A stretch of DNA of 64,000 bases, taken from Microbacterium azadirachtae (GTDB taxonomy: Bacteria; Actinomycetota; Actinomycetes; Actinomycetales; Microbacteriaceae). The notes under the pieces are model-generated. The model worked only from the letters and a program-made list of their open reading frames with translations. It had not been told where the DNA came from and searched no databases. The stretch lies in the NCBI RefSeq assembly GCF_000956505.1, contig NZ_JYIX01000029.1, positions 1 to 64,000 on the forward strand, read 5' to 3'. Positions 16,415 through 24,232 of this stretch are shown here, piece after piece. Numbering within the stretch: the stretch's first letter is position 1; every line of letters begins with the position of its first letter. The position numbers and the translations under genes were made by a program.

Positions 16415-16420
16415 GTCAAG
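16415..16420 (+). promoter_or_regulatory. GTCAAG box upstream of small membrane gene
   Basis: GTCAAGCCCC, followed 33 bases later by CTACCGTG. Compare the box upstream of the SDR at 15913. Confidence 0.4.
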
Positions 16421-16495
16421 CCCCTGTGCAGCGGCGATCGTCACCGCCTACCGTGAGTCGGCGGTCGCACCCGCGGCACCTGGAAGGAGTCCGTC

Positions 16496-16660
16496 ATGAA
16501 CATCCTCTTCGTCATCATCATCATCGTGGCCATCATCCTGGCCATCACGGGTGGCCTCGTGCAGTCCCTGAACTTCCTGCTCTGGGTCGGCCTGGTACTG
16601 CTCGTCCTCGCCGTGATCGCCTGGTTGCTCCGGTCGGTCACGGGTCGCCGGGCGCCGTGA
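16496..16660 (+). CDS. Small two-helix membrane protein
   Basis: 54 residues, short enough to be missed by length cut-offs. A near-perfect GGAAGGAGT lies 5 bases before the ATG. The chain is almost entirely hydrophobic: MNILFVIIIIVAIILAITGG forms one helix, then LNFLLWVGLVLLVLAVIAWLL a second, with a basic tail RSVTGRRAP. This fits the widespread small hydrophobic proteins associated with stress regulons. A good rho-independent-like hairpin follows, so it is a monocistronic gene. Function unknown. Confidence 0.75.
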   Translation: MNILFVIIIIVAIILAITGGLVQSLNFLLWVGLVLLVLAVIAWLLRSVTGRRAP

Positions 16661-16681
16661 CGGCCGCAGGGCACTGACGAG

Positions 16682-16712
16682 GGAGGGCCGGCGATGCCGG
16701 CTCTCCTTCGTT
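16682..16712 (+). terminator. Hairpin terminator after small membrane gene
   Basis: GGAGGGCCGGC, loop GAT, GCCGGCTCTCC, followed by TTCGTTCTCGT. It lies 22 bases after the stop at 16660. Confidence 0.7.
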
Positions 16713-16734
16713 CTCGTGCGGGCAGGATGGGTGC

Positions 16735-17460
16735 ATGAGCATCCCCGTCGACGACGTGACCGTGCCCGATCGGGTGAGGGAGCTGGCTGGATCCGCCGCA
16801 CTCACCCCGGTGTGGGAGAACGGGATCGGCGGACTCACCTTCCGCACCGACGACGGCCGATTCCTCAAGTGGGGCCCGCGGCACCGGGAGGCGACGATGC
16901 GCACGGAGGCGGAGCGGATGCGCTGGGCTCACGCCTGGACCCTGGTGCCGCAGGTCCTGGATCAGGGCGAGGATCGCACGCACGAATGGCTCGTGACGGC
17001 ATCGATCCCGGGCCGCAGCGCCGTGGATCCGCACTGGATCGCACGGCCCGAGATCGCCGTGCGCGCCGTCGGATCGGCGCTGCGCCGGCTGCACGGCGCC
17101 CTGCCCAGCGACGAATGCCCGTGGAGCTGGAGCGTCGAGGACCGGATCGCGAACGCCGCAGAGCGCGGGATCGTCGTGCCGGAACGCCTGCACGCGGCCC
17201 CGCCGATCGACCGCCTCGTCGTCTGCCACGGCGACGCCTGCGTGCCGAACACCCTGCTCGACGGCGCCGGTCGCGGCATCGCGCATGTCGACCTCGGCGC
17301 GCTCGGAACCGCGGACCGCTGGGCCGACATCGCGGTCGCCTCGATGAGCACCGAGTGGAACTACGGTCCCGGATACGAGGACCTCCTCATCGAGGCGTAC
17401 GGAGTGGATCCGGATCGTGAGCGCCTCGCCTACTACCGCGACCTCTGGGACGCGACCTGA
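16735..17460 (+). CDS. Aminoglycoside phosphotransferase-like kinase
   Basis: 241 residues. The catalytic loop VCHGDACVPNTLLD (about 163-176) matches the HGDxCxPN motif of APH(3') enzymes, and AHVDLGALGTADRWADIA contains the metal-binding Asp (DLG in place of the usual DxG) and the downstream Arg/Asp pattern. FLKWGPR near residue 44 offers the ATP-binding Lys. At 241 residues it is slightly shorter than typical APH(3') (about 264). Whether it modifies an aminoglycoside, or a related metabolite, cannot be told from sequence. It is monocistronic. Confidence 0.82.
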   Translation: MSIPVDDVTVPDRVRELAGSAALTPVWENGIGGLTFRTDDGRFLKWGPRHREATMRTEAERMRWAHAWTLVPQVLDQGEDRTHEWLVTASIPGRSAVDPHWIARPEIAVRAVGSALRRLHGALPSDECPWSWSVEDRIANAAERGIVVPERLHAAPPIDRLVVCHGDACVPNTLLDGAGRGIAHVDLGALGTADRWADIAVASMSTEWNYGPGYEDLLIEAYGVDPDRERLAYYRDLWDAT

Positions 17461-17480
17461 GGCGTCGGCCGGAACGCGGC

Positions 17481-17565
17481 TTCGCCGGCAACGCGGCGTC
17501 GCCGGTTCGGACGCGGGGCTCGCCGGTCGGACGCGGGCTCGCCGGTCGGACGAGGGCTCGCCGGC
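17481..17565. repeat. Tandem CGCCGGTCGGACG-type repeat
   Basis: About five degenerate units of 17-19 bp (CGCCGGTCGGACGCGGGCT) directly after the kinase gene. No coding sign. Confidence 0.7.
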
Positions 17566-17585
17566 TCTTCGCTCCCCCCACTTCC

Positions 17586-17708
17586 GAGTCGTCCCTGTCA
17601 GGGGACGCTATGGCGTGCGCTCCCGGGGACGACTCGGATTCTGGCTCCCCCCATCTCCGAGTCGTCCCTGTCAGGGGACGCTATGGCGTGCGCTCCCGGG
17701 GACGACTC
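17586..17708. repeat. Pair of 50-bp palindromes, family 1, copies 6 and 7
   Basis: Copies at 17586-17635 and 17659-17708 in direct orientation with nearly identical sequence, including a shared CAGGGGACGC variant. They lie between the kinase and the sugar dehydrogenase genes. Confidence 0.87.
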
Positions 17709-17814
17709 GAGATGGGCCTGCCCAACCGGGGCGACCTGGGCGCGGGCGGCGGCTCTGGCGAGAATCGCGGACGGCGAGGATCCTGAGAGGACGCACTGAC
17801 ATCGGGAGGTGGTC

Positions 17815-18978
17815 ATGAGCGGGTCCGGGAAGGGCGAGGCAGCGCGCTCAGGCATCGCTGCCCTGGTCGCGATCGCACTGGCCGCCTTCGCGCTGACGGC
17901 GTGCGCGCCGACGACCCCACCGCCCGTGACGAGAACGCCGACGGGACCCGTCGCGTCCGCGCAGACCCCGTCGCCCTCGTCCTCGTCTTCGGCGCCGACG
18001 TCGGTGCCGGACTCGCCGTCCGTTCTGGTGACGGGGCTCGTCGCGCCCTGGTCGATCGCGCCGATCGGATCGGGGGCGCTCATCTCGCAGCGGGACGACG
18101 GGCGCGTGCTCGAGTGGACCCCGGCCGGCGGAGTGCACGACGTCGGCACGGTCCCCGACGTGGTCTCCGGGGGCGAGGCAGGACTGAACGGGCTCGCGAT
18201 CCACGACGATGGCGGAACGCGCTGGCTCTACGCGTATCACGCGACCGCCGCCGACAACCGCGTCGTGCGGCTGCGTCTCACCGGCGATCCGGGTGCGCTG
18301 CGGTTCGATCCGGCGAGCGCGCAAGTCGTGTTCACCGGCATTCCCCGAGCGGGGAACCACGACGGCGGGCGGATCGCGTTCGGCCCGGACGGGATGCTCT
18401 ACGTCGGGACCGGCGACGCCGGGCAGCGCGATCGCGCGCGGGATCGCGACTACCTCGGCGGCAAGATCCTGCGGCTCACGCCCACGGGCCGGGCCGCGCC
18501 GGGCAATCCGTTCGGCACCGCGGTGTACAGCCTCGGGCACCGCAACGTGCAGGGGCTGGCGTGGGACACCGCGGGCACGCTGTGGGCGAGCGAGTTCGGG
18601 CAGGACACCTGGGACGAGCTGAACCGCATCCAGCCCGGCGGTGACTACGGCTGGCCCGACCACGAGGGCCGCGCCGGCGCCGCCGACGCGATCGATCCTG
18701 TCGTGACCTGGCGTCCGTCGGAGGCCAGTCTGAGTGGCATCGCGATCGTCGATGACGTCGTCTACGTCGCCGGTCTGCGGGGCGAGAGGCTGTGGACGCT
18801 CGACACCAGGTCACCGGATCCGCAGCCGCAGGCCGCGTACACGGGCGAGTTCGGCCGCCTGCGCGACGTCGTGGCCGCCCCGAACGGCGCACTCTGGGTG
18901 CTCACGAACAACACCGACGGCCGAGGCTCCCCCGGCGATGCCGACGACCGCCTGCTCCAGCTCCCCCGTCGCCGCTGA
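17815..18978 (+). CDS. PQQ-dependent sugar dehydrogenase-like lipoprotein
   Basis: 387 residues from MSGSGKGEA, which has GGGAGGTGG before it. The signal peptide ends in the lipobox LTAC near residue 30, followed by a Thr/Ser/Pro linker, so the protein should be anchored on the outer face of the membrane. The rest is a six-bladed beta propeller of the soluble glucose dehydrogenase/Hhip family: RAGNHDGGRIAFGPDGMLYVGTGDAG, YLGGKILRLTP, GHRNVQGLAWD, SEFGQDTWDELNRIQPGGDYGWPDHEG. By family it oxidises aldose sugars with PQQ, but many actinobacterial members have untested activity. Confidence 0.88.
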   Translation: MSGSGKGEAARSGIAALVAIALAAFALTACAPTTPPPVTRTPTGPVASAQTPSPSSSSSAPTSVPDSPSVLVTGLVAPWSIAPIGSGALISQRDDGRVLEWTPAGGVHDVGTVPDVVSGGEAGLNGLAIHDDGGTRWLYAYHATAADNRVVRLRLTGDPGALRFDPASAQVVFTGIPRAGNHDGGRIAFGPDGMLYVGTGDAGQRDRARDRDYLGGKILRLTPTGRAAPGNPFGTAVYSLGHRNVQGLAWDTAGTLWASEFGQDTWDELNRIQPGGDYGWPDHEGRAGAADAIDPVVTWRPSEASLSGIAIVDDVVYVAGLRGERLWTLDTRSPDPQPQAAYTGEFGRLRDVVAAPNGALWVLTNNTDGRGSPGDADDRLLQLPRRR

Positions 18979-19006
18979 CCCCCGCCCCGTCCTTCTCCCT
19001 ACTTCC

Positions 19007-19128
19007 GAGTCGTCCCCGTGAGCGGACCCTATGGCGTGCGCTCGCGGGGACGACTCCCGGTCCTGGCTGCCCCGATTCGAGTCGTCCCCGTCAGCGGACC
19101 CTATGGCGTGCGCTCGCGGGGACGACTC
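19007..19128. repeat. Pair of 50-bp palindromes, family 1, copies 8 and 9
   Basis: Copies at 19007-19056 and 19079-19128, almost identical, with centre GGACCCTATGGCGTGCGC. They lie between the convergent sugar dehydrogenase and cupin genes. Confidence 0.88.
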
Positions 19129-19172
19129 GAAGGTGAGGCACTGCCCGAACGGGGGCCCGGAAGCAGGCGGGA

Positions 19173-19583
19173 TCACTCGGCGCGGCGGCGGGCGTACTCC
19201 GCGTCGGTGACGTGTTCCTTCCAGACCGTCGTGGTGGCGGGATCGTCGCCGGCCTCGAGCATCGCGAGGTGCTCCATGAAGCAGTCCGCTGTGGCGCCGT
19301 GCCAGTGGTCCTGGCCGGGCGGGGTGTAGAGCGTCCGCCCGGGATGCAGCTCGACGACGTTTCCGTCCCGATCGCCCACGAGAGCGACGCCGCTCGTCAC
19401 GCGGAGGAACTGGCCTCGAGCGTGCGAGTGCCAGGCCGTGCGGGCGCCGGGTGCGAATCGCACCAGGGCGACCGTCATGCGCTGATCGGCCTCATGCGGC
19501 GTGGCGATGCGATCGAGCCACACGTCACCGTGGAACTGCTCCGGCGGGTTCTTGACCGTGGGCACGGCGGATTCGATGTTCAT
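19173..19583 (-). CDS. Cupin domain protein
   Basis: 136 residues. The cupin metal-binding motif is visible: TAWHSHARGQFLRVTSG (motif 1, two His) and HPGRTLYTPPGQDHWHGATAD (motif 2, His). This spacing matches the small cupins related to carboxymuconolactone decarboxylase partners and (R)-mandelonitrile lyase-like proteins. AGGAGAAGC lies before the ATG at 19583. It is flanked on both sides by pairs of the 50-bp palindrome and is probably monocistronic. Reaction unknown. Confidence 0.83.
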   Translation of the reverse strand: MNIESAVPTVKNPPEQFHGDVWLDRIATPHEADQRMTVALVRFAPGARTAWHSHARGQFLRVTSGVALVGDRDGNVVELHPGRTLYTPPGQDHWHGATADCFMEHLAMLEAGDDPATTTVWKEHVTDAEYARRRAE

Positions 19584-19616
19584 TCCAGCTTCTCCTCTGT
19601 TGTTGCTTCCGCTTCC

Positions 19617-19739
19617 GGGTCGTCCCCGTCAGCGGACTGTATGGCGTGCGCTCATGGGGACGACCGAGATCTGGTCTGGCCGTACGTCCGGGTCGTCCCC
19701 GTCAGCGGACTCTATGGCGTGCGCTGACGGGGACGACCC
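19617..19739. repeat. Pair of 50-bp palindromes, family 1, copies 10 and 11
   Basis: Copies at 19617-19666 and 19690-19739, both beginning GGGTCGTCCCC. They lie between the alcohol dehydrogenase stop and the cupin start. Confidence 0.85.
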
Positions 19740-19782
19740 GGATTCAGTGGGCCCCGATGGATCCAGCCGGATCCACCGGTGC

Positions 19783-20811
19783 TCAGTCGGTCGTGAGCAG
19801 CACCTTGGTGGCGCGGCGCTCGTCCATCGCCCGGTAGCCCTCGGCCGCATCCTCGATCGACAGGGTCAGGTCGAAGACGGCGCCGGGATCGATGCGCCGC
19901 TGGAAGATGAGATCCACGAGCTCCGGCAGGAAGCGACGCACCGGCGCCGGTCCGCCGTGCAGATGCACGCTCGAGAAGAAGACCTCGGCTCCGTCCAGCG
20001 CGACGTCATGGGACACGCCCACGAAGCCGACGTGGCCTCCCGCGCGCGTGGCGCGGATCGCCTGCTCCATCGACTCCTGGGTTCCGACCGCCTCGATCGT
20101 GGAATGCGCGCCGAGGCCGCCCGTGAGCTCCTTGATCCGGGCCGCCCCCTCTTCACCGCGCTCGGTCACGATGTCCGTCGCTCCGAAGCGGCGTGCGAGG
20201 GCCTGCCGATCGGCATGACGGGACATCGCGATGACCCGCTCCGCACCGAGCTGCTTCGCCGCCAGGACGCCCAGCAGCCCGACGGCCCCGTCCCCCACGA
20301 CGGCGACGGTCTTGCCGGGGCCCGCCTCGGCGGCCACGGCGGCGAACCAGCCGGTGCCGAGGACGTCGGACGCCGCGAGCAGCGAAGGGATGAGGTCGGC
20401 GGGCAGCTCCCCCGGCGTCACGACGAGCGTGCCGTCGGCGAGCGGGATCCGCGCGTACTGCGCCTGGGTGCCGACCGAGCCCATCATCACCTGATGCACG
20501 CAGCGGGACTGATACCCCGCCGCGCAGATCTCGCAGGTGTTGTCGCTCGCGACGAAGGATCCGACGACGTGATCGCCGGGCCGGATCCGGGCCACCTCGC
20601 CGCCGACGGACTCGACGACCCCGATGTACTCGTGACCCATGCGCTGCCCGCCGGCGCGGATCGCCTCGGCGCCGCGGTAGGGCCACAGGTCGGATCCGCA
20701 GATGCAGGTGGCGGTGACGCGGATGATCGCGTCGGTGGGCTCGAGGATGACGGGCATCTCGAGTTCTTCGGTCCGGACATCGCCCGGGGCGTGCATGACG
20801 ACTCCACGCAT
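19783..20811 (-). CDS. Zinc-dependent alcohol dehydrogenase (MDR family)
   Basis: 342 residues from the ATG at 20811 with AGGAGAACGATC before it. ICGSDLW near residue 39 holds the catalytic-zinc Cys, GHEYIGVV gives the zinc His/Glu, and CEICAAGYQSRC matches the structural-zinc region, although one of the usual four cysteines is missing (three cysteines seen). The nucleotide loop VVGDGAVGLLGVLAAKQLGAERVI is clear. By family it is a cytosolic NAD(P)-dependent dehydrogenase of alcohols or polyols. It follows the MFS gene by 11 bp on the same strand, so the two form one transcript, divergent from an XRE-type regulator. Confidence 0.88.
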   Translation of the reverse strand: MRGVVMHAPGDVRTEELEMPVILEPTDAIIRVTATCICGSDLWPYRGAEAIRAGGQRMGHEYIGVVESVGGEVARIRPGDHVVGSFVASDNTCEICAAGYQSRCVHQVMMGSVGTQAQYARIPLADGTLVVTPGELPADLIPSLLAASDVLGTGWFAAVAAEAGPGKTVAVVGDGAVGLLGVLAAKQLGAERVIAMSRHADRQALARRFGATDIVTERGEEGAARIKELTGGLGAHSTIEAVGTQESMEQAIRATRAGGHVGFVGVSHDVALDGAEVFFSSVHLHGGPAPVRRFLPELVDLIFQRRIDPGAVFDLTLSIEDAAEGYRAMDERRATKVLLTTD

Positions 20812-20822
20812 GATCGTTCTCC

Positions 20823-22085
20823 TCAGTGTGCAGTGATGACAGTGGCAGTGGTGGTGGCAGGGCCGCCGGGCCCGGGAGCGGGGGCGCCGCCCCGTCGGGG
20901 ACGGGCGAGCACCGCGAACGAGACCGCGGCGAGGACCGTCGCGGCCACGGTGACGAGTCCGAGCGGCAGGATGCTGGCGGCGCCCGCGATGCCCACGAGT
21001 GGAGCGGCGATACCCCCGACCATTCCGAGCAGCGACGACGCCGTGCCCGCGATCTGCGGATACTCCACGAGCGCGAGGGTGGTCGCGGGCGGGGAGGCCG
21101 TCGCGACGCCGCTCGCGAGGGCGAAGAGCGAGACGAGCACGACCCACAGCGGCATCGGGGCGATCCCCGCGGCGAGCAGCCCGAGGGCGCCCAGGCCGGT
21201 GATCGCGACTCCCACGGTGAGCGTGCCGCGCACGCTCCACCGCTCGGCGGCACGGCCCGCGAAGTAGCCGAAGACCATGAAGCCGGCCGAGTTCGCGCCG
21301 AACGCGAGGGCGTACCCCTGCGGCGACAGGCCGTAGACGTCTTGAAGCACGTACGTCGCGCCGGCGAGATAGGCGAACACCGCCGCGTACAGGAACCCCT
21401 GGCTCAGCACCGCGCCGAGGAAGATCCGGTCGGCCAGCAGCGTACGGAAGTCCTGCAGAGTGCGCCGCAGCCCGCCGACCGTTCGGTCGGCGGCGGGAAG
21501 GGTCTCCCCGAAGGCGAGCAGGGTGATCAGCAGGATCGCGGATCCGATCACGGCGAGGAACAGGAACAGCCCGCGCCAGTCGGCGACCGTGCTCAGCGCA
21601 CCGCCGAGGAGCGGTCCGACGATCGCGGCGAATCCGCCGACCACCGTGAGACGGCCGTAGAAGCGGATGAGCGCTCCGCCCGCATGAACGTCGCGGCCTG
21701 CCGCCTGCGCGATGACGATCCCGACGCCTCCGGCCAGGCCCTGCACGAAACGGGCCGCGATCAGCAGGCCTACCGAGGGCGCCGCCGCGCAGAGCAGCGA
21801 GGTGCCGATGTAAGCCGCAACCCCGATCAGCAGGATCCCCCGTCGTCCGAAGCGATCCGAGAGGGGGCCCGCGACGAGCTGGCCGAGCGCGAGCCCGATG
21901 AGGCACGCGGTCACGGTCAGCTGGGCGATCGAGGTCGCCGCCCCGAGTTCGCGCGTGAGGGCCGGGAGTGCGGGCAGGTAGAGGTCCATCGAGATCGGGC
22001 CGAACACGGTGAGCAGGAGCAGCAGCGACGGCAGCAGTCTCGAGACCGTGGGGCGCGCGGCGGATCCGGGATCGGTGCGGTTCAT
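20823..22085 (-). CDS. MFS drug-resistance transporter, Bcr/CflA type
   Basis: 420 residues from the ATG at 22085. The first loop ISMDLYLPALPALTRELG and GQLVAGPLSDRFGRRGILLIG (motif A) are typical of Bcr/CflA drug:H+ antiporters of the DHA1 group; about twelve hydrophobic helices can be counted. It is first of a two-gene unit with the zinc alcohol dehydrogenase and faces an XRE regulator across a 102-bp gap. The pairing suggests export of a toxic compound combined with its reduction or oxidation; the compound is unknown. Confidence 0.88.
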   Translation of the reverse strand: MNRTDPGSAARPTVSRLLPSLLLLLTVFGPISMDLYLPALPALTRELGAATSIAQLTVTACLIGLALGQLVAGPLSDRFGRRGILLIGVAAYIGTSLLCAAAPSVGLLIAARFVQGLAGGVGIVIAQAAGRDVHAGGALIRFYGRLTVVGGFAAIVGPLLGGALSTVADWRGLFLFLAVIGSAILLITLLAFGETLPAADRTVGGLRRTLQDFRTLLADRIFLGAVLSQGFLYAAVFAYLAGATYVLQDVYGLSPQGYALAFGANSAGFMVFGYFAGRAAERWSVRGTLTVGVAITGLGALGLLAAGIAPMPLWVVLVSLFALASGVATASPPATTLALVEYPQIAGTASSLLGMVGGIAAPLVGIAGAASILPLGLVTVAATVLAAVSFAVLARPRRGGAPAPGPGGPATTTATVITAH

Positions 22086-22123
22086 GAGGACCACTCTCCG
22101 CTCGATCCTGCGCTGGTGGGAGT

Positions 22124-22149
22124 CCCTGTCGAGGGGTGTACCGGCAGGG
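22124..22149. promoter_or_regulatory. CCCTGTCG...CGGCAGGG inverted repeat, candidate operator
   Basis: Eight-base arms with one mismatch and a 10-base spacer, in the gap between the MFS start (22085) and the divergent XRE gene (22188). The position fits an operator for the adjacent regulator. Confidence 0.4.
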
Positions 22150-22187
22150 CCTCCCTCCGGTGACGGGATCGGCTTACCCTGCTGTGC

Positions 22188-23081
22188 ATGGACAACAGAG
22201 CCGAGGTGCGCGAGTTCCTCATGACCCGCCGCGCCCGCGTCTCCCCCGAGGCCGCCGGGCTGCCCGCGGGCGCGAACCGCCGCGTGGAGGGTCTGCGCCG
22301 CAGCGAGGTGGCCGCGCTCGCCGGGGTCAGCGTGGAGTACTACGCGAAGCTCGAACGCGGCGCGATCGCCGGAGCCTCGGCGGCGGTGCTCGACGCGCTC
22401 GCCGACGCGCTGCAGCTCGACGACGCCGAGCGCGCCCACCTCCTCGACCTGGCGCGTGCGGCCGATGGCATCCCCACCAGCGGTCGTGCACGGCGGCGGG
22501 GAAGCGGTCGACCCGCGCCGCTGCGTCCGAGTCTGCAATGGGCGCTGTCCTCGATCACCGATGGCGTGGCCTTCGTCCGCGATCCGCGGCAGAACCTGCT
22601 CGCCACCAACGCGCTCGGGCGGGCGTTCTACTCCCCCGTGATCGGCGACGGCGGGCGCACTCCGAACCTGGCTCGCTTCCAGTTCCTGGATCCGGCCGCT
22701 CGCGACTTCTATCCCGAGTGGGATCTGTTCGCGCACATGTGCGTGGGCGTGATGCGCGCGGAGGCCGGGCGGGATCCGCACGACACCGCGCTGCAGGAGC
22801 TCGTCGGCGAGCTGTCCACCCGGAGCGAGGTCTTCCGCCGGCTCTGGGCCGAGCACGACGTGCGTCGCCACGGAGCCGGCACCAAGCACTTCCGCCACCC
22901 GGTCGTGGGCGAGCTGACCCTCGCGTACGAGGAGCTGGCGATCACCGCGGAGCCGGGCAACGTGCTCCTCGTCTACACCGCCGAGCCCGGTTCGCCGTCG
23001 GCCGAGGGTCTCGCGCTGCTCGCGTCCTGGGCCGCCACGCAGGAGTCCGAGCGCCCGTCGATCTCCGCCGCAGACGCCTGA
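22188..23081 (+). CDS. XRE regulator with MmyB-like ligand domain
   Basis: 297 residues. The N-terminal helix-turn-helix (about 8-65) carries VEGLRRSEVAALAGVSVEYYAKLERG, the hallmark of the MmyB/MLTR group of XRE regulators, and residues 105-275 form the MLTR ligand-binding domain (NLLATNALGRAFYSPV, FDP-like RFQFLDPAARDFYPEWD). In this group the C-terminal PAS-like domain binds hydrophobic ligands. It is transcribed divergently from the MFS/alcohol dehydrogenase unit, which it probably regulates. Ligand unknown. Confidence 0.87.
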   Translation: MDNRAEVREFLMTRRARVSPEAAGLPAGANRRVEGLRRSEVAALAGVSVEYYAKLERGAIAGASAAVLDALADALQLDDAERAHLLDLARAADGIPTSGRARRRGSGRPAPLRPSLQWALSSITDGVAFVRDPRQNLLATNALGRAFYSPVIGDGGRTPNLARFQFLDPAARDFYPEWDLFAHMCVGVMRAEAGRDPHDTALQELVGELSTRSEVFRRLWAEHDVRRHGAGTKHFRHPVVGELTLAYEELAITAEPGNVLLVYTAEPGSPSAEGLALLASWAATQESERPSISAADA

Positions 23082-23091
23082 CCCCCGCTTC

Positions 23092-23214
23092 GCGTCGTCC
23101 CCGTGAGCGGACCCTATGGCGTGCGCTCACGGGGACGACTCCTCGTTCTGGCTCCCCCACCTTCGCGTCGTCCCCGCCAGCGGACCCTATGGCGTGCGCT
23201 CACGGGGACGACTC
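23092..23214. repeat. Pair of 50-bp palindromes, family 1, copies 12 and 13
   Basis: Copies at 23092-23141 and 23165-23214, beginning GCGTCGTCCCCG. They lie between the convergent XRE regulator and methyltransferase genes and are the rightmost copies in the window. Confidence 0.87.
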
Positions 23215-23221
23215 GGAAGTG

Positions 23222-23302
23222 GGAGACGGGAACGGGAACGAAACGGAAACGGGAACGGGAACGGGAACGGGAACAGGAACGGGAGCGGGAGCGGGAACAG
23301 GG
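23222..23302. repeat. GGGAAC hexamer repeat
   Basis: A run of GGGAAC/GGGAGC units ends at the stop codon of the methyltransferase gene. It resembles the GGAACC run at 11764. Confidence 0.8.
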
Positions 23303-24094
23303 TCACACGCGGCAGAGGATCTCGCCGTGCAGGACCGAGAGCCAGCCGTCTTCGCTGGCCGCCCACTCGCGCCAGCCTTCGCTGACACGCCGCAGATCGT
23401 CGGGTTTCGCCGCTCCCGACTCCAGGAGCTGGGGCGCGATCGCGGAGTCGAGGATCCGGTCCGCCCACATGCCGCCCCACCAGGCACGGTCCTCGTCGTT
23501 CGCGTAGCACCAGGTGCTCGACGTGGCCACGACGTCGGTCAGCCCCGCCGCGTGCGCCCACGACAGCAGCACCCGGCCGGCGTCCGGCTCACCCCCGTTC
23601 GCGCGCGCCGCGGTGCGGTAGAGGTCGAGCCAGGTGTCCAGCGCCGGCACGGCGGGCCACCACCGGAAGCCGCCGTAGTCGCTGTCGCGCACGGCGATGA
23701 TCCCGCCCGGCTTGGTCACCCTGGCCAGCTCCCGCAGTGCCTGGACCGGATCCGCGACGTGCTGCAGGACCTGGTGCGCGTGCGTCACGTCGAAGCTGTC
23801 GTTTGGGAAGTCGAGGGCGTGCACGTCGGCGACGCGGAACTCGATGTTCGTCACGCCGCGTTCGGCCGCGGTGGTGCGGCTGAGCCGCAGCTCCTCCGCG
23901 CCGATCTCCGTGGCGACGACCTCGGCGACCAGTCCGGCGAGGTCCGCGGTGATCGTGCCGGGCCCCGCACCCACGTCGAGCAGGCGGTCCGTCGGACGCA
24001 GGTGCGGCAGCAGGTGCGCGGCCGAGTTCTGCGCGGTGCGCCAGCGATGCGATCGCAGCACCGAATCGTGGTGTCCGTGTGTGTAGGCGGCCAT
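23303..24094 (-). CDS. Class I SAM-dependent methyltransferase
   Basis: 263 residues, start at the ATG ending 24094 with GGAGACC before it. Motif I LLDVGAGPGTIT, the acidic residue in VVATEIG, FRVADVHALDFPNDSFDVTHAHQVLQHVADP (motif IV region) and LARVTKPGGIIAVRD (post-motif) place it in the UbiE/Methyltransf_11 family. The C-terminal half has WYxN-like and WWGGMWADRIL features seen in Actinobacterial small-molecule methyltransferases. It is divergent from an XRE regulator with a perfect inverted repeat between them, so it is probably ligand-inducible. Substrate unknown. Confidence 0.87.
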   Translation of the reverse strand: MAAYTHGHHDSVLRSHRWRTAQNSAAHLLPHLRPTDRLLDVGAGPGTITADLAGLVAEVVATEIGAEELRLSRTTAAERGVTNIEFRVADVHALDFPNDSFDVTHAHQVLQHVADPVQALRELARVTKPGGIIAVRDSDYGGFRWWPAVPALDTWLDLYRTAARANGGEPDAGRVLLSWAHAAGLTDVVATSSTWCYANDEDRAWWGGMWADRILDSAIAPQLLESGAAKPDDLRRVSEGWREWAASEDGWLSVLHGEILCRV

Positions 24095-24153
24095 CGGGTC
24101 TCCTCTGTTCCAGGGGGCTTCGCTCCCCAGCGTTCCGGTTCGGCGCACCGCGC

Positions 24154-24171
24154 GGAAGACCGTAGTCTTCC
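24154..24171. promoter_or_regulatory. GGAAGAC-CGTA-GTCTTCC operator candidate
   Basis: A perfect 7-bp inverted repeat with a 4-bp centre, midway between the divergent methyltransferase and XRE regulator genes. It is the only strong palindrome there, so it is the likely binding site of the regulator. Confidence 0.6.
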
Positions 24172-24232
24172 TAGGAGCGCCGCACCCTCGTTCGGCGGCG
24201 CTCGCTGATGCGGAGGATCCAGGAGGCCGCGG

